Source: Nematopogon swammerdamellus (taxonomy: Eukaryota > Arthropoda > Insecta > Lepidoptera > Adelidae). From it: a DNA stretch of 64,000 nt. Below are positions 55,936 through 64,000 of the stretch, in pieces. Under the pieces are notes generated by a model. That model made no database searches and had not been told where the DNA came from. It saw only the letters and a program-made list of their open reading frames with translations. Each line of letters opens with the position of its first letter. Positions within the stretch are counted from its first letter, which is position 1. Where the stretch lies: contig OX336338.1 in the NCBI GenBank assembly GCA_946902875.1, forward strand, positions 6,005,971 through 6,069,970, given 5' to 3'. A program made the position numbers and the translations under genes.

Positions 55936-56025
55936 CACGCCATAGATGGCGTGAGTGGCGCTCACCATGACATGGCGATACGGAGCCCTCGGTGCGCGAG
56001 TTCGACTCGCACTTGGGCGCTTTTT
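55936..56025 (+). repeat. Family C right end
   Basis: CACGCCATAGATGGCGTGAG through GAGTTCGACTCGCACTTGGG. It abuts a SINE tail fragment at 56026. Confidence 0.7.
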
Positions 56026-56120
56026 CTTATGGAAACTGACACGTTTGGCTACATCACCTACAACATCCATGATATCAGCCCATAACACCGGGCGAACTAG
56101 GTGCCATGTGGGTGCTTCCC
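56026..56120 (-). repeat. SINE-like element, tail fragment
   Basis: TTATGGAAACTGACACGTTT through GGCGAACTAGGTGCCATG, 5'-truncated. Confidence 0.7.
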
Positions 56121-57059
56121 ATAATTTCGCTTCGGCTACAATGATGGCGCATTAGTCGGTTTAGTTTGTTGACATCGGGATTTGCCGTGAAGGCAGGGCA
56201 ATAGATCACGTCGCGGGCGTTCCCCGACGGGCCGTGAGAGATGATTTTAGCTCGATTCGTCTCGCCGCGCGGCGCCCGCTCGCCGCTAATCCGGCGCGAA
56301 GAGGTTCCCTGGCGCACCCTCCTCATCTCTCCGCAGAGGCGGCGCAAGGCGTGAGCGACGTGGGCGGCTTCCCACGGCTTTGCGGCACAAGGGGCCTCGT
56401 GCCTCGAAATTTAATGCAGCCTTGATTCATGAAAAATATTCAGCTAGATCTATTAAAAGAGACCCCGAGTAAACATGTTTAGACATAAGCAAAGGCAAAC
56501 TAAAGCATAATATAAAACCTTTATCAGACACAAGATGGGAAAGCAGGACAGAGGCTGTATTATTGCAATTTGATTATGTTTACTTCTATCGACGAAAGTT
56601 ATGCTGACAAAAATGTTTAATTTGATAGGTATACCGGAAAAACATTTCAACAGTGAAAATCCATAAAATCCATCGTCTAGTGCCACCAGAAAGGGCCTCG
56701 CAAAATATATCTTGCCCACATAAAATTTAGGTCTTGCCCCGCCACTGTCTCTCCGTCTGCACGAGAAGGTGTGTGGGTGGTTCGGTGTGAGTGCGGCGGC
56801 CGCGGCGGCCGCGGGAGCGGTAGGCGCCGCATTGTGTGCGAGTGACGCGGATTAGTGCGGCGACAGCGAGCCACGTGCCGCGACCGACGCCGCGCCGCCT
56901 CCGGCGACACTCACATCCGCCGCCTGCGCACAGTCAAAACCACCCCCCGCTATCCTAACGGCCCCCGGCACTGCAATAACTACCTATGACTTATATGGAA
57001 CCCTTTATTCATTCCTCACGACGATACTCATTACAATTTCTATATTTTACACACATTCG

Positions 57060-57430
57060 ACAAGACGAAAGTCATGGTCAACGAACACACATCCAGAGCA
57101 AGAAACTGTTGGAGGGGCGACCCTCGTAGTTGTGAAGAATTATTTATATCTTGGATAAACCATCAAGTTAGGCAAGGAAGGAGGCGTTTCTATAATTTCT
57201 GCGCGGTATTTCGGAGACTCCGTCACACCTGCTTATTCAGACAATTCAGTGCGTCCTAACCAGTAATGACGTACAGAGCTGAAACGTGAACCCGTCGTCT
57301 CGGTGGGACTGGTCGACAAATTTAAAGTCGCTCAGTGAGCTATGGAACGTGCAACGGCCGGCAGTCGATGTTGCTAAGAAAATTAGCAAGCAGAAGTGGC
57401 AGTGGGCTGGACACATCTGTCGCAGACGCG
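57060..57430 (+). mobile_element. Degenerate RTE-type LINE, post-catalytic part
   Basis: Across frames the translation reads TKVMVNEHTS, EELFISWINHQV and FYNFCAVFRRLRHT. AMERATAGSR follows, and then KQKWQWAGHICRRRD. This order resembles RTE-type proteins between the catalytic core and the RRWxDDI end, including the KWxWAGHxxR motif. Several stops show that it is dead. It was not spliced into mirr as far as I can see. Confidence 0.65.
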
Positions 57431-59259
57431 ATAACCACATTTAGAATAATTTCTAAATATGGGTGGTTTAATATATATGTAGATATGTACAAACCGCTGC
57501 ATGTGTACGAAGACGCATTTATGCAGAATCCTAGTAAAATATTATCTTACCCTAGTACTGAGGTTGAAGTTGACTAATAATAAAAACGTTGATCCGGTGC
57601 ATCCGTCACGTCGACATCGGCAAAACAATGAGAAAGTGTATACTGTACCCCCCTCGAGCGTAAGCGACACGTTCTCACGCCGTTCCGTCGGCGAGTAAAC
57701 AAACGTCCGAAAACATCCGACGCTAAGCCGCTCATGAATAAAAGTTTCATTTGCGGACCCCACGCGCGCCAATAAATGTTAATTTTTGTCGTAAGCAGAC
57801 TCGGTGCAAACAAAATATTAATCCGGCGCGCGCTAATGGAAAACGAGTACAGAAGTAATACAAACAAGTGAGCGTCGTGCGAGCGCCGCTCGAGTACTCA
57901 TAAATTGCAGTGACCTCGGTACTAAAGTGCACACTCAATAAACAAAGAGAATCACTCTGTGTCTCCACACCCTCGCGACGCCCATACAAATGAGCAGCGG
58001 TCGCTCCGCGCCGCCTCCACCGCACTGGCGGCACCCCTCGCCTGACTCCATTCTCATTTATACCTACTTTAGACCAGCCGCTACGACGCGAGGCGACAGA
58101 GAGGAAAACCACTCGGCACTATGAACACACCCTATAGAGCGCACAGCTCCCTCCGACTACACGACACGACCCTACCGAGATGAGTCGGGCGGCCGAGAGA
58201 TGAAAGCGAGCGTGCATTCGCTGCAGAGCGTAAGCGATTTCTTCTTACGACGCTAAGGCAACGCTGAAGGAAGCATCGCATTCCCCTATGCAAAGTGTAG
58301 AGTATGTGTTGAACGCTAGTAGGTGTATTGCCACCTAGCCGGCACTAATTATTTTTAACCGACTTCAAAAAAAGGAGGAGATTCTCAATTCGACTGTATT
58401 TATTTTTTAAGTTTAACGTAATCGTTTATTGCATGAAGAAGAAGAAACACATAACGGTAATACAAAATACATCTACATAAACATTTTGAAGAAAAACAAT
58501 AAAAACAGAACAAACATTTTAAGTAGATATTTCATTACTTTCTTTCATCCAACGGGTGAGGTTATTGCTCTGTGGCAATATTTTCAAGCTCACCCATTAG
58601 ATATAACGGCAATATTAGTTTGGTTTGCAGCGAACGCGTGCGAAATTTTACGCACCTACGACACGACAAATCCTAAAAAAAACAAATAAAACAATGGAAA
58701 CCGTGGGCGGGCGGGGGTCGAAGGAGAACAGGTCACTGTTGCGACAAGTAAATGTTCCCCTTAGGCGTGAAAAGTTTGACACTACAGGTGTCAAACTTCC
58801 AAAACAGTATCTTGCATACAGGGCTCACGTTAATTTTTTTAACGGTCGTCGCCGCGTCGTAAAATAACGAGAGAACTGTAGCCACGTCATAGATGTAGGT
58901 CGGCGGAAGTGCGACGCGACTGTAACACGAAAAACACGAGAAGCAAGAAAATTTAAGTTAAATAAAAAAATAATTTGGAAAGTTTTATTGTGAAAACAGT
59001 GGAAACGCTCGAAGACGACGGAATTTAGGTATGTATGTAGGTATTAGCGTATATTGGGCACTCAGACTGTGCGGTGCGACAATTTTAATCACGATAATGA
59101 ATCAGCAAAACGCCTGTACGCAATTTGCTGCGCAATAATCCATTAAGTCGTTATTAACATATTCCGAAAATAAAACGTAATGAAATCGTTCAGCCGACGG
59201 TTATCTCACTCCATTGTGGGTCTTTATTAGATTAATACAATGAAAATTAAAACAATTTG

Positions 59260-59390
59260 CCGGATAAATATCTCCGTACAAAATATCAGCAGCATCCCTA
59301 TTTATCCGTCGTGGAGGGCAACGAGGATAACCCCTCTTAAAAGCCAGGAGCAGTCAGCATTAAATGGAATAAAGAGAGTGAAGTCGTGGC
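59260..59390. promoter_or_regulatory. Candidate cis-regulatory island
   Basis: Unique sequence with two GATA-like words (GCCGGATAAATA and GAGGATAACCCC), TATTTATCCG and CATTAAATGGAATAAAG, in the last long mirr intron. This is inference from motif density only. Confidence 0.2.
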
Positions 59391-60761
59391 CGCTCCCCCC
59401 TCCTCCGCCGCCAGCCCGCACCTCCCCCGCGCTCCGCCGCCGCGCCGGCGCCGCGCGCGCCCGCCCTATCGGGTGTGAATTTCATTAGGCGGGCGGATGC
59501 CGCCCTGCGTACTGCCGCCCTCCCCTCTCACCGCGCCGGTTGATGGGTCACGAATCGCTTTGGATAAACTCGCGCTGGATAACGAGCACGGGTTGGGGTA
59601 AGGCCGCTTTTACGTCGAAAAACGAGAGTAAGATAACGGTTAATCACCTTATAAAATTCAGTTATATAAACATTTGTGTTAAAAATAATAACATCGTTAC
59701 AGTCGCAGTAACTTTTATCATGGTACAGAATGAACCGTTTACACGGACCCGGATCATCTAAATTGAAACATTAATGCCACAGTCGAGCGGGAGTCCATCC
59801 TGATTACTGTTCTCTTCGATAAATAGTGTTTAATATGTGAGACCTCAACAATGCGTCCTAATAAGACAGAAAGTGTTCATTTAGTACTCCGAAATCAAGT
59901 TTTAACTTACCACAGTCTATATTATATTATGTATTTTAATAAATTGACAATAAATAGCCTGAATAAAATTATATAATTACCACGTGCGTGTAGGTACCTA
60001 TACCTACCTACATTATTAGGTATAGGTGGCTGAATCGGGTGATATCAGACAGTAAAGCAGAATGGGGAAGAATCTGCCGACGTTGACCATTAAATTGTCG
60101 GGAAACGGTTCACATTCCGCGGATGAGACCGCGGGCTCAGGAGGGTGCGCCGCGCTGCCTCCGCCCCGAGCGGGGGAGGGAGGGGAGGGGGAATTGCGAA
60201 ATAAATGCTGAGCTTTTAATGTGAAAGGGATCGGCACGGGGGCACTGCGGCGCGGTCCCCGCGGGCGGCTGGCGGGGAGGGGCCGGAGGGGATCCCCTAA
60301 AGTGGTATTTTCACTTCGCTAATCGGATAACCACTTAACGAATGGGTCACCCCGCGCCAACTTTCACACGACTTCAGAAGAGGGAGATAAGATTCTTACG
60401 CGGAAAAACTTACGTCGCCCATTTCTAGCACTCTCACTCCCCAGCCGGCCCCTATTCTTTCCTTAGTCGATCTTATGTGTGAAGCACCTTCCTACGGACC
60501 GCTCCGTCACATTCACTACATCCGTTTTAATAAACAATTTCTCTGACAATGTAATGATATCGTTCGCTTCATGTATCTGTATCTAATTGTCCGACCAGCG
60601 AAGCGAGTTTAGTTTTATATTTATAAAAAATGGTTTCGTACACTTACTTAGTACATAATTCGGAATTATCTTAGCGTACTCCAAGCTTAGTTACCTTAAC
60701 GTCGCCGCTCCTGTCTACGATAATGCAAGCGTAACGTGTTGATATTTTATGTGCCACGCAG

Positions 60762-61479
60762 ATTCTACTCGTCGCGTCAAGTCGGAGTACGAAGCCGGCA
60801 TTGGAGTTGATGACGATGATGACCTTACAGATGAGGACCGCAAGGGCGACGACATGCTCCAAGGCATGCACCACCAGCTCCTCGGCTACGGAATAAAGGA
60901 GGAGGCGAAGAGATCGTCCACCGACTGCGGCGTGCCAATACCCGCCACTAAACCCAAGATCTGGTCGCTCGCCGACACCGCCGCGTGCAAGACGCCGCCC
61001 CCCGCCGCGCAACCGTGGCCCCAGCACGGCGGCTACCCACACCCCCACGCCGGCGGCACGGGCGTCGAGCGCGCGCGCCTTTGCGACTCGACGGCCAACG
61101 GGTTCGCGCTGCCGTCCTCGGCGGCGAGCCCAGCCGGCGCCGCGTACGCGCGCTACGCCGGCGGCTTCCCCGCCTCGCAGTACGGCGGCAGCGCGGCGCC
61201 GCAGCACCCTTGCGCTCACCCCGCCGCCGCCGGCTTCCCGGACGTGCAGACAGACACTCCGCCCCAGACACCGCCCAACATGAAGCTGCCGAGCGTGGCG
61301 GGCTCGCTAGTGGGCGGCACCGGCGGCGGGGGCGGCGGCTACTGTTTCCCGCGACACCAGCACTCTCCGCAGAGGGACGGCTACGCGCACGCAGCCTCCG
61401 CTCACCATCCCGCACCTGCGCACCACGCACCCCATCCACATCACAACAGCGACGCCGCCTTCAAACCATTTTATAAAAG
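60762..61479 (+). CDS. mirr: mirror, Iro-box exon
   Basis: The acceptor is CCACGCAG, and the donor GTACGC starts at 61480. Joined to the phase-1 base at 54503 it reads DSTRRVKSEYEAGIGVDDDD, residues 146 onward. It contains the Iro-box region KPKIWSLADTAACKTPPP (about residues 209-226), preceded by DCGVPIPAT. It then has His/Pro/Gly/Ala-rich sequence and the motif FPDVQTDTPPQTPPNMKL (about 304-321). TAACKTPPP and the DTPPQTPP motif match what I know of Drosophila mirror rather than araucan or caupolican. The exon is strongly GC-rich and CpG-rich compared with the introns. If the donor were ignored, the frame would run nine codons further to a stop at 61505-61507. Confidence 0.93.
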
Positions 61480-61671
61480 GTACGCTGACAGTCTTTTCTT
61501 TCGTTAGTTTGATTTGTCTTGCGCAATACTAGCCAGTCATTGTGGAGATAGGGTCGAGTTGAAGCGGGTAGTCCGCGTTTGTGTTCCCGACCCTCACCCC
61601 CCGCGCCCGCTCCCCCCGCCGCAGCTCCTTGTGCCGGCATCGTGAAATAGATGGACTGTTTCCCATTGCAG
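61480..61671 (+). other. mirr: mirr intron, 192 bp
   Basis: A short intron from GTACGC to CATTGCAG. Retention would give a C-terminus YADSLFFR instead of the spliced ending. Confidence 0.8.
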
Positions 61672-61714
61672 CTCGCAACAACACTCCAACAGCGGGTTCG
61701 TGTCGCCCGTGTGA
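61672..61714 (+). CDS. mirr: mirror, terminal coding exon
   Basis: The exon follows the acceptor TTCCCATTGCAG. It completes the phase-2 codon from 61478-61479 as serine and encodes SSQQHSNSGFVSPV before TGA at 61712-61714. The joined coding length over four exons is 1,197 nt, exactly 399 codons. A conserved-looking short C-terminus of the FVSPV type supports this as the true end. A possible donor (CGACGGTGAGT) about 30 bases after the stop could begin an intron in the 3' untranslated region. Confidence 0.8.
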
Positions 61715-61762
61715 GGGCGGTCCCACCCCGGCCCCGCTCCGACGGTGAGTTCATCCTTTCAT

Positions 61763-61768
61763 AATAAA
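61763..61768 (+). terminator. mirr: Possible polyadenylation signal of mirr
   Basis: AATAAA lies about 50 bases after the stop codon. It may instead fall within a 3' UTR intron if the GTGAGT at about 61745 is used as a donor. Confidence 0.25.
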
Positions 61769-61968
61769 AACACCTGCGTCCTCTCCCGCCATGCTTCCCT
61801 CTCGTCACTTCACCTCCCACTGTTCAGCAGGCTGGTAGGCTTTCTAACTGAAACCTCCAACAAATCAAACCCACAGAGCGCGAAGGTTTCTTAGATGCCA
61901 CGACTATTTATCACTGCCTTGAAAATGTTGTAGTATATACCTTTTTTTAATTTTTTTTATTTTTTTTT
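61769..61968. other. Region just downstream of the mirr stop
   Basis: AT- and pyrimidine-rich unique DNA without further coding signal. It is probably 3' untranslated region or its flank. Confidence 0.4.
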
Positions 61969-62364
61969 TATGTAATCTGGTATGGGTGGCTGAGTCAGAG
62001 GGGCCAAAGCACATGCTCCGACTAGCCAATATCACCTCCGAGAAGGTAGGTGCCATACCGGAGACTTCCCTGGATTGTTGGCTAAACTGGACTAGAGGAG
62101 AACACAACCGAGTTTGCTATGCGGCCATCTTACATCCAGTACGGTGGTACCAACCCAGTCGGCTACAATTTGAGCCTACCACCTAGTAAGGGGCAAGGGA
62201 AGGGACCTACAGTTTTACACCGGTTCCGAACGGTGAAGCAGCAGGTGTAGGTATGCACGTAATTTTTTTCGTGAGAAAAAACCCATTGGTACACGCCGAC
62301 CGGATTCGAACCTCGGACCTCCCGCATGAGAAGCCGATGGTCAAACCACTCGACCACCCGCCGC
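61969..62364 (-). repeat. tRNA-derived SINE (family B), full length
   Basis: The reverse complement of 3583-4000, from the T-rich tail and TGTAATCTGGTATGGGTGGC to the head with CGGATTCGAACC and CCACCCGCCGC. Confidence 0.85.
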
Positions 62365-63573
62365 CTCTGCCCGAGGTCGAAGACTCGGGCGCAGCCAATT
62401 TCACCACCGAGGAGGTGCCAGTCCGGCTTGGAGGTGTACTAATGTCGCTGGGGAAAGGCTATTAACCCGCTATTTGAAGATCAGTGGATTGTAGGAGTGG
62501 GGAAAGATATTCCCTGGAAGCCCGTTCCACTTGTCCTGTTCTGTCCGATTGTCCGCCCTATTTAGGTTAATGTAGTACTGGTAGGTATTATACCTACTTA
62601 CCAGTAGCACAGAAGTCCAGTAGTACCAGTACTAATTATACCAAACCTCACGCGTGTAAGCCTTTAAAGGCGTAATGATGTAGTTTCGATAGTCAATGAG
62701 ATATATGAATCGCAAACTTCAAATGAACGAACAACTAAACGAAATTTGTTCGTGGTTTTTTTCCGAAGGCTGTTATTCATTTTGCGATTGAAGCCATGAA
62801 AAGCAAAACTGGCGGTAAAATGTCGAGAGAAATCAGAAGACAGAGTGGAAAGCCGGTAAGGGGTGCTGGGGAGGTGTGGGGTTCGGTAGACAGTGAGCGG
62901 GGGTTGGTGAGCAAGGGGAGGAGGGCGCCTCAGATCACAATCTCGACGCATTTGTCAATGTCGGAGAGGTGGCGACCGTGTCTAGTTGTCCCACTCCCAC
63001 CTACCTACAAGCGCGAATCTCTCTTCCCGCCCTCTCACTCGCGCCTCCACACCTCCAGCCGCGAAAGCCTTCGGAATTTCGCGAGATACCGACACTTGCC
63101 GAAATTGGGTGGCTCATTGAATGCACCCACAAGACGTGACGCCCCTACTTTATTCCGCGCCGAGCGTTGTCAGGGAAATTTACTTACATAAAAGAGATGA
63201 ATTAATTTATTCAACAGCAAAAATACCATTACATAATAGACAATTAACTAAAAACTATAACATATAAAAAATCTCGTTTAATCTGTCCACGAAATGACCG
63301 CGAAGGGTACCTAAAACGCTGGATAGCAAGTCGCAGTTAGGTACTCTTGACATTTCAGATAATTTAGAACCTATTGACCGAACACATTTTTTTGATTCTT
63401 TACTCCAAGCACCCATAGTCTCGACGGCGGCGTAGATAAAATCATCGTAGTCTTACATAAAATATATCTACGATCGTGCTGATCTACTCCGGAATCATAA
63501 ATCCTACCTAAACCCAAAAGCCTTTCTGTATAATGTCTTCAATTAACCAAAAATATAAAATGTAATTTAAGCC
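62365..63573. other. Non-coding stretch downstream of mirr
   Basis: A diverged repeat-like section at 62365-62530 includes GGGGAAAGATATTCCCTGGA. A short hairpin lies at about 62575-62607 (TACTGGTAGGTA/TACTTACCAGTA). The part at 62800-63190 is unique with an open frame but no recognisable domain. No neighbouring gene is visible. Confidence 0.4.
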
Positions 63574-63870
63574 GTATGGGACCGGTCCTTAAAAATAATA
63601 GCCCCTCTGCACCTCTCCCCATGCATGTTGTAAAAGGCGACTAGGGATAAGGACAAAATGCCGTTCGACAGGCTAGCCACCTCTCACCTTGGCGCGGTCC
63701 TTCTGCCGAGTCAGTCAGTAGGTAGGTCTTCGTGCTTTACTTGCTGCTTGAGAATTATCTAGTCCTAATACTTTACTAAACGTGGTGGTCGGTGTTGTGC
63801 TGTAATTTACTAGAGTTCTTGCAGCACAACACCGATTACTCTGCTCACCCCGATTGTCGGGATACAGCGT
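63574..63870 (-). repeat. Dispersed repeat family D joined to head Z
   Basis: At the low end, GTATGGGACCGGTCCTTAAA and TTGTAAAAGGCGACTAGGGA are head Z. They are followed by CCACCTCTCACCTTGGCGCG, TTAGTAAAG-type sequence, the hairpin TGTTGTGCTG/GCAGCACAACA, and CCCCGATTGTCGGGATACAG. The order is the inverse of 14550-14855. Confidence 0.75.
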
Positions 63871-64000
63871 GTGTTGCGTTTATGTGATTTACTCGAAAAA
63901 TACTCAACCTATTTACATAGGGCTTATATAGCTTATTTACAACAGCTTATTTATAGCGTATGTACATCAAGGAATATGATCTGTGATGTTTTGCAATTTA
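63871..64000. other. AT-rich end of window
   Basis: Simple duplicated words around GGCTTATATAGCTTATTTAC. No gene is seen. Confidence 0.4.

Larger units (their letters stand above)
54504..60761 (+). other. mirr: mirr intron, about 6.3 kb
   Basis: The intron is bounded by GTGCGT and CCACGCAG. It contains SINE tails, one family C end and an RTE remnant, listed separately. CpG-rich unique parts lie at about 54840-55200, 56230-56400, 56740-56960 and 59390-59520. A hairpin lies at 58772-58798 (AAGTTTGACAC/GTGTCAAACTT). AACCGACTTCAAAAAAAGGA at about 58358 is an AT-rich dispersed word. No other exon is evident. Confidence 0.8.

Noticed and set aside
58429..58867. Two overlapping open frames in the last long mirr intron
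   Set aside because: No domain features, low-complexity start, and no splice sites that join them to mirr.
60671..61476. Long open frames on both strands across the Iro-box exon
   Set aside because: They are shadows of the GC-rich coding exon. Only the frame joined at 60761/60762 carries Iroquois motifs.

Overview
This window is nuclear DNA from a lepidopteran insect (moth or butterfly). The main evidence is an Iroquois-class homeobox gene that matches insect mirror (mirr). The repeats also fit: tRNA-headed SINEs, RTE- and CR1/Jockey-type LINE remnants, microsatellites with repetitive flanks, and a short TTAGG tract. No bacterial, viral or organellar gene organisation is visible.

The only host gene I can support is mirr, on the + strand. 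Four coding exons fit together in frame: 39033-39151, 54187-54503, 60762-61479 and 61672-61714. They encode 398 residues and a stop codon. The order is an N-terminal YYPYDPTLAAYG segment, a TALE homeodomain, an acidic stretch, the Iro-box region (KPKIWSLADTAACKTPPP), a DTPPQTPP motif and a C-terminus ending GFVSPV. The N-terminal exon or exons, start codon and promoter were not found and probably lie upstream of position 1. Positions 1-39032 would then be a long 5' intron. The introns inside the window are about 15.0 kb, 6.3 kb and 0.19 kb.

The rest is non-coding DNA, either repeats or unique sequence. The clearest mobile elements are two P-like DNA transposon copies at 16216-18126 and 22259-24918. 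They lie in opposite orientations, each has perfect 8-bp target duplications, and both keep a THAP-like zinc-finger exon. They also share an internal 100-bp tandem array with about 2 units in one copy and 6 in the other. Four smaller inverted-repeat elements look like MITEs (1350-1746, 5379-5608, 34225-34423, 36596-36811).

The most abundant repeats form a modular SINE-like group. A common central core, roughly TTACTAGGTGGTAGG followed by GGTTGGTACCACCG, is joined to three different 5' heads: a tRNA-like head, a composite tRNA/5S-rRNA-like head, and a short third head here called Z. It is also joined to two different tails. Head Z also occurs on an unrelated repeat, family D.

GC-rich unique islands are scattered through the probable 5' intron and the later introns (about 9.8-10.1, 20.8-22.1, 25-31, 36, 43-44, 48.5 and 59-60 kb). 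Several contain dense homeodomain-, Fox- or GATA-like words and are candidate mirr enhancers. That is inference only, because no conservation test could be run. Many open reading frames in these islands are by-products of GC richness.
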